Of a stretch of 64,000 bases of DNA, positions 16,354-24,463 are shown piece after piece. A program made the translations under genes and the position numbers. Source of the stretch: Streptomyces adelaidensis (GTDB lineage Bacteria > Actinomycetota > Actinomycetes > Streptomycetales > Streptomycetaceae); NCBI RefSeq assembly GCF_016598475.1, contig NZ_JAEMUX010000007.1:62001-126000 (forward strand), in the 5' to 3' direction. How positions within the stretch are numbered: position 1 is the stretch's first letter; each line of letters begins with the position of its first letter. The notes below the pieces were generated by a model. That model saw only the letters and a program-made list of their open reading frames with translations, did not search any database and had not been told where the DNA came from.

Positions 16354-18354
16354 TCAGTCAGGATCCTGGGCCCGTTCCGCCGTCACCTTCCGCAGCAGCG
16401 GCCGGCTGCCGGCGAGCGCCGCGAACATGGTGGCCGCGCCGAGGGCGACACAGAGGGCGAGCCGTACGGCCCCCGACGAGTCCGTCTCCATGTGGAACAT
16501 CTCGTTGACCTTCATCCCGGCGTAGATCCCGGTCGCCGTCGTACCGCCGGCGAGGACCACCAGGGGCAGCGCGGTCTCCCGCATCCGCGCCCGGTCCAGG
16601 ACCTTCAGCGGTGTACCGGCCAGCCGCAGCAGCCCGTACACCCGGCGCCGGTCGAGCACCGTGGCCGCCGCGGTGAGCCCGGCGGAGGCGGCGGCGACCA
16701 GGAAGCCCAGGGCCAGGACCGCGAGCCCCATCTCACCGATGACCCGCGTCGTGATGTCGCCCTCGGCGTTGACGTAGTCCTCGGTGAAGGGGAGGTTCCC
16801 GGGCGAGAGGGAGGACAGCGCGGTCGTGGCGGTGTCGATCTGCTCCTGGCCGCCGCGGACATGGACCACGACACCCTTGCTGCCGCTCAGGATTCCGTCC
16901 CACACATCGGCGCTTGCCGTCTCCACGCTCGCCTTCACCCTGGCCTTGGCAAGCAACTCCCTTGCCTGTACGGCGAGTTCGCGCGGCTTTCCGTGGTCGG
17001 CGCGGACCGCCACCTGCCCCGGACAGTCGTAGCCCCCGATGCCGACCTGGCCGACGGTGAAGAACCCGGCGACGAGCCCGGCGAGGACCAGCCCGCTGAC
17101 CGTGCGCCAGGCGCCGCGCGGGTCGTCGCTGAGCCGGCGCGCGGCCAGCAGGGTCGCCGGGCGGCGCGCGAAGCGGCTCAGCAGCCGGCCGAGCATGTCG
17201 ACGACCCAGGGGCCGAGCATCCAGAACGCCCCGTACACCAGGACGATCAGCGCGAGCGACTGGCCGGTGCTCAGCCCGCCGCCGTGGGCGGTGACCGTCA
17301 CGTACAGCCCGATGGCGACGAACAGCACCAGCCGGATCAGCCGCGTCCGGCGCGGATCGGCCTGTTGGGCGACGCCCAGCGGGGAGCGGGCCACCCCGCG
17401 CAGCGTCGACACGGCACTGACCGAGGTGAGCACGGCCACGGCCGCCACCACCGCGAGCAGCCACGGCAGTCCGACCCACAGCTCCCCGTACCAGGTGCCG
17501 ATGCCGTACGGCACCCACGTGAGGACCGGCAGCAGCAGGGTGTACGCGACCGCGCCGAGCAGGCCGCCGGCCAGGCCCACGGCCGCCGATTCGACGCCGG
17601 TCATGGCCAGGATCTGCCGGGGTGTCGCTCCGGCCAGCCGCAGCGCGGCGAGCCGCTGCTCACGGCGGGCGACACCGAGACGTCCGGCCGCCGAGGCCAG
17701 CACGATCACGGGCACGACGAGGAGGGCGCCGCCCAGTACCGCGGCCTGTTGGTCGAAGGAGGTGAACATGCTCGGCTTGGTGCCGGTGAAGCCGGAGACG
17801 CGGGCGCGGGCGGCGAGGGTGTTGAGGGCGTCGCCCTCGGGCGCGCGGGTGATCGCGGGGTCGTCGGGTGTGCGGCCGACGACCGCGACGAGTTCCTCGG
17901 GGGCGCCGAGACCCGCCTCGCCGAGGGTGCCGTAGTCGGTCTTGGCGGGGAAGCGGTTCGCGAGCTGCCCGGCGGGCAACCGGTCCATCAGGTTCGCCAG
18001 GGCGGGGGAGAGGTACGTCCGGCCTGGGGCGGGGAACCGGTCCAGGCCGGGTGGGGCGGGGGTGTCCGGCCGGTTCGGGAGCTGGGCCAGTGAGACCACC
18101 GTGACGGGGCGGTGGTTCACGTACGTCGTGCCGAGGGTCTGGATCGCGGTGGCCTGTGCCGCCGATACGGCGTCGGGGGTACGCCAGGCCGTGCGGTCGG
18201 CGCGGGTGCCGGAGCCGAGGTGGGCGGAGAGGAGGGTGAGGAGGATGAGGGCGCCTGCGGCTGCCGCCGCGGCGGACAGGAGGTGGCTCTGGAGGCCGCG
18301 TCGGCCGGAGGAGCGGGTCAGGTGCCAGGTGAGGGGGAGGACGGGGGAGCGCAT
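16354..18354 (-). CDS. FtsX-like ABC transporter permease (MacB/BceB-like)
   Basis: A 666-residue membrane protein with two FtsX domains. A first helix (about 20-45) is followed by a large extracellular region to about 220. Next comes an FtsX core with the VARREQRLAALRLAGATPRQI segment near 240-265, a middle cluster of helices, a second extracellular segment with YDCPGQ, and a second FtsX core with VLDRRRVYGLLRLAGTP near 570. Such permeases move lipoproteins, lipids or antimicrobial peptides, or act in sensing. The ATG at 18354 with GGAG upstream is preferred over longer in-frame starts. It pairs with the ATPase encoded just upstream. Confidence 0.88.
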   Translation of the reverse strand: MRSPVLPLTWHLTRSSGRRGLQSHLLSAAAAAAGALILLTLLSAHLGSGTRADRTAWRTPDAVSAAQATAIQTLGTTYVNHRPVTVVSLAQLPNRPDTPAPPGLDRFPAPGRTYLSPALANLMDRLPAGQLANRFPAKTDYGTLGEAGLGAPEELVAVVGRTPDDPAITRAPEGDALNTLAARARVSGFTGTKPSMFTSFDQQAAVLGGALLVVPVIVLASAAGRLGVARREQRLAALRLAGATPRQILAMTGVESAAVGLAGGLLGAVAYTLLLPVLTWVPYGIGTWYGELWVGLPWLLAVVAAVAVLTSVSAVSTLRGVARSPLGVAQQADPRRTRLIRLVLFVAIGLYVTVTAHGGGLSTGQSLALIVLVYGAFWMLGPWVVDMLGRLLSRFARRPATLLAARRLSDDPRGAWRTVSGLVLAGLVAGFFTVGQVGIGGYDCPGQVAVRADHGKPRELAVQARELLAKARVKASVETASADVWDGILSGSKGVVVHVRGGQEQIDTATTALSSLSPGNLPFTEDYVNAEGDITTRVIGEMGLAVLALGFLVAAASAGLTAAATVLDRRRVYGLLRLAGTPLKVLDRARMRETALPLVVLAGGTTATGIYAGMKVNEMFHMETDSSGAVRLALCVALGAATMFAALAGSRPLLRKVTAERAQDPD

Positions 18355-18511
18355 GGAGGTCTCCGGGGAGGAAAGGGGGCGCGGTGCCTGGGAGCTCGGG
18401 TGGTTCTGTGGGATGGCGGGTGCGGGTCGTTCGTGGCTTGTCGCGCCCACGCGGCGGAGCCGCATATCGATACGGCCCCGCGCCCCTTTGGGGCGGGGCC
18501 GTGGTTGCCGG

Positions 18512-19234
18512 TTACGCCACCGTGTACTGGCTGTAGCCGCTCACGCGGCCGTCCCTCACCTGGAGGACGCGGTCGCAGTGGGCCGCCACCTCGGCGTCGT
18601 GGGTGACCATGACGAGGGCGGCGCCCTGGTCGCGGGTGACCGAGGTGAGGAGGCGGATGACCTCCTCGCCGGTGGACTGGTCGAGGGCGCCGGTGGGTTC
18701 GTCGGCGAAGACGACGTCGGGTTCCACGGCGAGGGCGCGGGCGATGGCGACGCGCTGGGCCTGGCCGCCGGAGAGCTGGCCGGGGCGGCGGTGCTCCAGG
18801 CCCGCGAGGCCCAGCGGGGCGAACCAGCGGCGGGCCCGCTGCACGGCCTGGCGGCGTGGCACGCCCTCCAGCATCAGCGGGAGGGCGACGTTCTCCTCGG
18901 CGGGCAGTTCGGGCAGCAACTGGCCGAACTGGAACACGAACCCGAAGCGCTTGCGGCGCAGGGCGCTGAGCCGGTTCTCGCCCCAGTGGTCGACGCGCCC
19001 CCAGCCTTCGGCCGGGGGGATCTCCATCTCGCTTCGCTCGCCGCGCAGCAGCACCTGACCGCGGTCGGGGCGGATGATGCCGGCGAGGGTGTGGAGCAGG
19101 GTCGACTTGCCGGAGCCGGACGGGCCCATGATGGCGAGGGACTCACGCTCGGCGACCTGCACGTCCACGCCGGCCAGGGCGTTGGTGGTGCCGTACTTCT
19201 TGATGAGGCCGTTGCCGGCCAGGACGGTGCTCAT
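18512..19234 (-). CDS. ABC transporter ATP-binding protein (LolD/MacB family)
   Basis: A 240-residue nucleotide-binding subunit. Walker A is GPSGSGKST (37-45), the Q-loop lies in FVFQFGQLLPEL (near 102), the ABC signature is LSGGQ (154-158), and Walker B is VVFADEPTGALD with Asp178-Glu179. The H-loop His is in MVTHD. The TGALD motif and size place it with FtsX-partner ATPases. It is transcribed before the permease gene, with about 157 bases between, and powers the exporter. Confidence 0.95.
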   Translation of the reverse strand: MSTVLAGNGLIKKYGTTNALAGVDVQVAERESLAIMGPSGSGKSTLLHTLAGIIRPDRGQVLLRGERSEMEIPPAEGWGRVDHWGENRLSALRRKRFGFVFQFGQLLPELPAEENVALPLMLEGVPRRQAVQRARRWFAPLGLAGLEHRRPGQLSGGQAQRVAIARALAVEPDVVFADEPTGALDQSTGEEVIRLLTSVTRDQGAALVMVTHDAEVAAHCDRVLQVRDGRVSGYSQYTVA

Positions 19235-19310
19235 GAGGGGTGACGGGTCCTTCCTGCGGGGTCCTGCGGGCCCTGTGGGGTCTTGTGGTTCTGTCGGGTC
19301 CTGCCGGGAT

Positions 19311-19679
19311 CTAGGCGCGCTCGAACTTCCAGGTGACGCTGGAGGCGTCGGCCTTGACGACGGTGACGGGGATGGAGAGGTCCTTGCCGTCGCCGTCCTT
19401 CGCGGTGCACGTCACCTTGGTGTCGGCCACCGCCTTGAGGTCGGGGCACTTCAGGCCGGAGATGTCGCCGCCGATCCAGGGCAGCGGGCTGTACTTGGAC
19501 TCGGTGCGGCCGGCGACGAGGTCCCCCTTGAGCGCCTTCTGGCCGTCCACGGTCACGGCGCTGTACCGGTCGATCCCGGTGGTGGATTCGGTGCCGCTCA
19601 TCGCATAGGTGAGGGCCCCGCCGCCGAGGGCCACGGCCGCCACGGCGGCACCGGTCATGATCAGGGGCTTGCGTTCCAT
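19311..19679 (-). CDS. Small exported protein, DUF4333-like
   Basis: A 122-residue protein with an N-terminal hydrophobic segment (residues 6-25, MTGAAVAAVALGGGALTY) that is a signal peptide or membrane anchor without a lipobox. The extracellular part contains two cysteines (LKCPDL and VTCTAKDGDGK) and ends in a short beta-rich domain like DUF4333 proteins. AGGAG lies seven bases upstream of the ATG. It is the first gene of the minus-strand ABC cluster, divergent from the sensor kinase, which suggests a cell-surface sensing or substrate-handling accessory role. Function unknown. Confidence 0.75.
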   Translation of the reverse strand: MERKPLIMTGAAVAAVALGGGALTYAMSGTESTTGIDRYSAVTVDGQKALKGDLVAGRTESKYSPLPWIGGDISGLKCPDLKAVADTKVTCTAKDGDGKDLSIPVTVVKADASSVTWKFERA

Positions 19680-19833
19680 GATGTGCTCCTGCGTTCGGGG
19701 GAGGTGAGGTTGTGGCACCAACCTCTCCCGGCGGCGGGGGCGCGCACCTCGGCCGAACGGCCAGGCTTCGCGGCCCGCCGGACACGCTCCCTCAGCCGTA
19801 CGGCCGATACGGGCCACCGCGGGGCTGCCTACT

Positions 19834-21098
19834 GTGATCTGCGTGAACCTCGCGCTCGACACCAAGGAACCCGCAGGCGACACCGGACGGCCGGTGCGCC
19901 CCGCCGGGCCGGGCTGCGTACGCGTCGGCGGCCTCGTGGCCCTGGTCCTGGCCTGCGGGTCCGACTTCCTCGTCCTCGGGACGGAGGAGGACACCGCCTA
20001 CCTCTGGCTGCACCTGGTCGCCCTGGGGGTCGGCCTCGCGGCACTGCTGTGGCCCGAGCGCCGCCGACCCGCCCGGCTGACCCCGCAGGTGCGGACCGCC
20101 CTCCCCGCCCTCCCCGCCCTCGCCGCCGCCGCGAACGTGGTGACCCTGCTGGTGGCCGGGCAGAAGGGCGGCTTCGGCCCCGGGCAGGCGGTCGTGCTGC
20201 TGTGCCTGCTCGTGGTCGCCGTCCGTGGCTGCCCGCCCGGCTGGGCGCTGGCCTGCGGACTGCTCGACGGTCTCGTCCTGTTCGCGCTGCCGCTGCCGTA
20301 CTACGCCGTCGAACCGGACGCCAGTCTCTTCGGCGTGAGTGCGGTGTTGCTGCTGGTCGCGGGCGTCACGGCCGCGATCGCCGCCTATCTGCGCACCCTG
20401 GACCACCGGCGGACCCAGGTCGTCACCGAGACCCGCCGGGCCGAGCGGCTCGCCATGGCCGCCGACCTGCACGACTTCGTCGCCCACCACGTCACCGGGA
20501 TCCTGGTGCAGACGCAGGTCGCGCGGATGATGGCCGCCGGCGGAGCCGGGCGATCCGGGACGGGGGCCGCCCCGGACGACGTGGGGGAGCGGCTGGACCC
20601 CGTCCTCGCGGGCATCGAGCGGGCCGCGACCGAGGCGTTGGCCTCGATGCGCCGCACGGTCGGCGTGCTGCGTGACCACGACGACGAGGCCGGGTCCGCC
20701 GACCGGCGCCCGGTCGGCGATCTGACGGGCATCGACGAACTGGTGCGAGGCTTCGACGGCGTGGGCGGTGTCGACGGCCGCACCGCCCGGCTGCGCCGCG
20801 ACCCGTCCGTCCCCGACGGCAGGAGGCGCTGACGAACGTCCGCCGGCACGCCGCCGACGTCACCGAGGTCACCGTCGCCCTCCGCTGCGCCGGCGGCGAC
20901 CTGGAGGTCTCGGTGCGCGACGACGGTCGCGGCGGCGCCCGCCTTCCGGAGGCGGCCCGGGGCGGTGGCTTCGGCCTCGTCGGTCTCACCGAACGCGTCA
21001 CCGCGCTCGGCGGCCGCATCCAGGCACGCCCGCGCGCCGACGGACCCGGCTGGGAGGTCGTCGCCGTACTCCCGGCCGGACCGGCGTCCGCCGGGTGA
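19834..21098 (+). pseudogene. Sensor histidine kinase (HisKA_3 type) disrupted by a frame-changing deletion
   Basis: The first frame (19834-20832, GTG start, 332 residues) encodes four to five membrane helices and a HisKA_3 dimerisation domain with phospho-acceptor His213 in AADLHDFVAHHV. It ends in GRRR at a TGA at 20830-20832. The HATPase_c part follows in another frame: from about 20820 it reads QEALTNVRRHAAD, then VRDDGRGG and GFGLVGLTERVTALGG, to a stop at 21096-21098. The normal linker between the helix and QEALTN (about a dozen residues including a YRxV-like stretch) is missing. A small out-of-frame deletion near 20815-20822 is the simplest explanation; an assembly error is possible. 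It sits divergent to the ABC cluster and should be the partner of the response regulator at 15.6 kb. Confidence 0.8.
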
Positions 21099-21174
21099 GC
21101 TGAACCTCCCGGCCGGAGTTCCCGTATCTCCTCACGGGGATGGCGGGAGACCGCGTGCACGGAAGGAGACCAGC

Positions 21175-21936
21175 GTGTCGATACCGCCCGAACCGGGGCA
21201 GACGGCGAAGCGCCCGACGATCGAGCCCACCTATGTCATACGCCGACGCCGGACCGAGGCCCTCGCGGAACTGCTGCGCGAGATGGAGCTGCACAAGGGG
21301 ACGACCGACGCAAACGACGAGTACGAGACGGTCGCCGTCCCGCCGATGCCGGACCCGACACCGCCCCCGCCCCCGGCCCGTGAGCGGATCCTGCCCCGGA
21401 CGGAGTACGAGACCGAGGAACTGCCCCCGTTCATGGTCGGCGAGGACTTCGGCGCCGACACGGTCCAGAGCGGTGGGCGAAGGCAGCGGCGGCGCCCGGC
21501 ACGCGGCGACGGACCGGGGCTGAAGCGTGCCGCGGTGGTCGTCGGCGTCGGCGCGGCGGCCCTGATCGGCTTCGGCGCCGCGCTCCTGCTGCCCGGAGGC
21601 GACACGGAGAAGGAGGCGAAGACCGTCACCCCGGCCACGTCGGCACCCGCGACCTCCGCCCCGCCGCGGAACGACGCCGCCGACTCGGACGCCGCCGACC
21701 CGGACGGCGCCGGCACCCTGCGCGAGGGCGACACCGGCGCCGAGGTCCTGGAACTCCAGCGACGGCTGCTCCGCATTCCGAATGTGTACGACAACGGTTC
21801 CACCTCGGGCCAGTACGACGCCGTACTGAAGGAAGCGGTGGCGCGTTTCCAACTCTGGTACGGCATTCGGGGCGACGAGACGGGCGTGTACGGCGACGAC
21901 ACCCGCCAGGACCTGGAATCCCGCACCACTCGGTAG
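21175..21936 (+). CDS. Membrane protein with C-terminal peptidoglycan-binding domain
   Basis: A 253-residue protein. The N-terminal cytoplasmic part (1-115) is charged, with a proline-rich stretch (PDPTPPPPPAR). One transmembrane helix lies at about 120-142 (a run of A, V, G and L), followed by a Thr/Ala/Pro/Asp-rich linker and a peptidoglycan-binding type 1 domain at about 180-250 (LREGDTGAEVLELQRRL, AVARFQLWYGI, YGDDTRQDLE). It therefore spans the membrane and contacts the cell wall. GTG at 21175 is set by AAGGAG seven bases upstream. Similar proteins accompany sigma-factor and serine-kinase loci in Streptomyces. No partner is visible here. Confidence 0.85.
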   Translation: MSIPPEPGQTAKRPTIEPTYVIRRRRTEALAELLREMELHKGTTDANDEYETVAVPPMPDPTPPPPPARERILPRTEYETEELPPFMVGEDFGADTVQSGGRRQRRRPARGDGPGLKRAAVVVGVGAAALIGFGAALLLPGGDTEKEAKTVTPATSAPATSAPPRNDAADSDAADPDGAGTLREGDTGAEVLELQRRLLRIPNVYDNGSTSGQYDAVLKEAVARFQLWYGIRGDETGVYGDDTRQDLESRTTR

Positions 21937-22018
21937 CCGCACGGCGGGGCCGCCACCCCCGGTACGTCACGGGCGTATCCGGGTTGTTGCCCCGCCTGGG
22001 ACGGACCATCCTGGCCAT

Positions 22019-24409
22019 ATGGTGACGAAGGCGTCCGGCGCCTCGCGGGCTGCCACGGCCGGTGAGGCGATGGCGGTGGTCGATGCGCGCGGCCTCGTCT
22101 CGGGCTGGAGCGAGGGCGCCCGGCGGCTCACCGGACACCCCGCCGAGGACGTCGTCGGACGGCCGGCGGCGGACCTGGTCGACGGGGACGCGGCGGCGGT
22201 GTGGCGGACCCTGCTGACGCACGGCGACGCCTTGGTGGACCTGCGCTACCGGGACGGGCGGCGGCAGAAGGTGGCCCTGCGGATGTGCCCGCTGCGGGGC
22301 GGCGCGGGCGAGCGGCGGGGTTTCGCCGTCACCGCCACACCGGACCGGACCGAGCGGGGCCTCGGCGAGCTGGCCTTCAAACAGGCGTCGATGTCCATGT
22401 CGATCTTCGACACCGGGCAGCGCTATCTGCGGATGAACGACTGGGCGTGCCGGGTCATGGGCCAGCCCGAGGAGGAGTTCCGGCACCAGTACTTCCCCGA
22501 CACCGTGGAGAACGCCGAACACAGCCGCGGCTTCCTGCGCCACCTGGAGATCGTCGTGGAGACCGGACAGCCGGTCCACTACGAGAGCTGGACCCGCTCG
22601 CCGTCCGGCCGGCGCATGCACGCCTGGAGCTTCGAGATGTGGCCCGTGCGGGACCACGCCGGAGAGCTCATCGGCACCGCGCTCGCCGGGTTCGACAGCA
22701 GCGAGCAGTACTGGGCGCGCCAGCGCCTGGCGCTGCTGAACGAGGCCGCGCGGACCATCGGCACCAAGCTCGACGTCATCCAGACCGCCCGCGAACTCGC
22801 CGAGCTGGTGGTGCCCCGGCTCGCCGACTTCGCCAGCGTCGACCTCCTGGAGTCGGTGCTCCAGGGCGAGGAACCGGAGACGGGCCCCCTGGACGGCGGG
22901 GTGGAACTGCGCCGGGCCGCCCACCACTCCCGTACCCGCGGCGTCCCGGAGGCGGCCATCGGCCTGGGCACCGCCGACGTCTATCCGCCCTCCTCGCCAC
23001 CCGCCCGGGCCCTCCTCACCGGCGCGCCCGTCCTCACCCGCACCGGCGACGGCGATCTCGACACCTGGTTCGCCCAGCACGGCACCCGCTCCGCCAAACT
23101 CCAGGAGGCCGAGGACCACGACCTGTCCCTGATGGCCGTACCGCTGGTGGCCCGCGGCACGACCCTCGGGGTGGCCGTCCTGGTCCGGACGCTGACCCCC
23201 GAACACCCCGACGCCTTCGACCAGGACGACGTGTCGCTGGCCGAGGAACTCTCCAGCCGGGCCGCCGTCTGCGTCGACAACGCCCGCCGCTACACCCGGG
23301 AACGTACGACGGCGCTGACGCTCCAGCGGAGCCTGCTGCCCAAGACGGTCGCCGGACAGGCGGCCGTCGAGTTCGCCTCCCGCTATCTGCCGGCGCTGTC
23401 GCAGGCCGGGGTGGGCGGCGACTGGTTCGATGTGATCCCGCTGTCCGGGACCCGGGTGGCGCTGGTCGTCGGGGACGTCGTCGGCCACGGCATCCACGCC
23501 TCCGTCACCATGGGCCGGCTCCGAACAGCCGTATGGGCGCTCGCCGACGTCGACCTGCCGCCCGACGAACTCCTCACCCACCTCGACGACCTCGTCGAAC
23601 ACCTCGCGGCCGGCGACGACACGGGCAACGGGGAGATCGGCGCCACCTGCCTGTACGCGGTGTACGACCCGGTGGACCGCAGCTGCACGATCGCCTCGGC
23701 CGGGCATGTGCCGCCCGTGGTCGTGCGCCCCGACGGCAGCGTCGAGGTCGTCGAGGTGGCGGCGGGACCGATGCTCGGCGTCGGCGGACTCCCGTTCGAG
23801 GCGACGGAGCTGGAGCTGCCCGAGGGCTCGGTCCTCGCCCTCTACACCGACGGCCTGGTCGAGGCCCGCGACCGGGACCTCGACACCGGCACCGCCGCCC
23901 TGTGCGCCGCCGTGGCCGGACCGGTGGGCGGGCTGGAGAGCGCCTGCGACGCCGTGCTGAAGGCGCTGCTGCCCGACACGCCGGCCGACGACGTGGCTCT
24001 GCTGCTCGCCCGGACCCGCGCGCTCGACGCGGAACAGGTGGCCGTCTGGAATCTCTCCGACGACCCGGCGCTGGTCTCCAACGCGCGCAAGCTCGCCACC
24101 GAACAGCTCGTCCGCTGGGGCCTGGACGACGCGGTCTTCGTCACCGAACTCGTGGTCAGCGAACTCGTCACCAACGCCATCCGCTACGGCGGTGCCCCCA
24201 TCCAGCTGCGCCTCATCCGCGACCGTACCCTCATCTGCGAGGTCTCCGACGCCAGCAGCACCTCACCCCATCTGCGCCGGGCCCGCAGCTTCGACGAGGG
24301 GGGCCGCGGCCTGCTCCTCGTCGCCCAGCTCACCGACCGCTGGGGCAGCAGGCCCAGCGGCGCGGGGAAGACCATCTGGGCCGAGCAGGCGCTGCCGCCC
24401 AGCCTGTGA
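22019..24409 (+). CDS. PAS-PAS-GAF-SpoIIE phosphatase with C-terminal HATPase domain
   Basis: A 796-residue multidomain signalling protein. It contains two N-terminal PAS-like segments (about 15-110 and 115-230), a GAF domain (about 245-420), and a PP2C-type SpoIIE phosphatase domain (about 430-640). The phosphatase domain has GGDWFDV, GDVVGHG and YTDGLVEAR metal-binding motifs. A C-terminal HATPase_c2 anti-sigma-like kinase domain (about 665-790) has SELVTNAIRYG and GRGLLLVAQL. Such proteins control partner-switching cascades, dephosphorylating and phosphorylating anti-anti-sigma factors. No anti-sigma antagonist gene lies next to it. There is no clear ribosome-binding site before the ATG. 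A strong terminator hairpin follows. Confidence 0.93.
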   Translation: MVTKASGASRAATAGEAMAVVDARGLVSGWSEGARRLTGHPAEDVVGRPAADLVDGDAAAVWRTLLTHGDALVDLRYRDGRRQKVALRMCPLRGGAGERRGFAVTATPDRTERGLGELAFKQASMSMSIFDTGQRYLRMNDWACRVMGQPEEEFRHQYFPDTVENAEHSRGFLRHLEIVVETGQPVHYESWTRSPSGRRMHAWSFEMWPVRDHAGELIGTALAGFDSSEQYWARQRLALLNEAARTIGTKLDVIQTARELAELVVPRLADFASVDLLESVLQGEEPETGPLDGGVELRRAAHHSRTRGVPEAAIGLGTADVYPPSSPPARALLTGAPVLTRTGDGDLDTWFAQHGTRSAKLQEAEDHDLSLMAVPLVARGTTLGVAVLVRTLTPEHPDAFDQDDVSLAEELSSRAAVCVDNARRYTRERTTALTLQRSLLPKTVAGQAAVEFASRYLPALSQAGVGGDWFDVIPLSGTRVALVVGDVVGHGIHASVTMGRLRTAVWALADVDLPPDELLTHLDDLVEHLAAGDDTGNGEIGATCLYAVYDPVDRSCTIASAGHVPPVVVRPDGSVEVVEVAAGPMLGVGGLPFEATELELPEGSVLALYTDGLVEARDRDLDTGTAALCAAVAGPVGGLESACDAVLKALLPDTPADDVALLLARTRALDAEQVAVWNLSDDPALVSNARKLATEQLVRWGLDDAVFVTELVVSELVTNAIRYGGAPIQLRLIRDRTLICEVSDASSTSPHLRRARSFDEGGRGLLLVAQLTDRWGSRPSGAGKTIWAEQALPPSL

Positions 24410-24413
24410 ACAA

Positions 24414-24445
24414 CTGTTGGGGGCGGCTCGCGCCACCCCCAACAG
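24414..24445. terminator. Bidirectional hairpin between the SpoIIE and PAP2 genes
   Basis: Arms CTGTTGGGGG (24414-24423) and CCCCCAACAG (24436-24445) are perfect complements around a 12-base loop. The hairpin lies five bases after the SpoIIE stop and about 18 bases before the end of the convergent PAP2 gene. Confidence 0.85.
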
Positions 24446-24463
24446 CCTTACGAGCTAAGGAAG

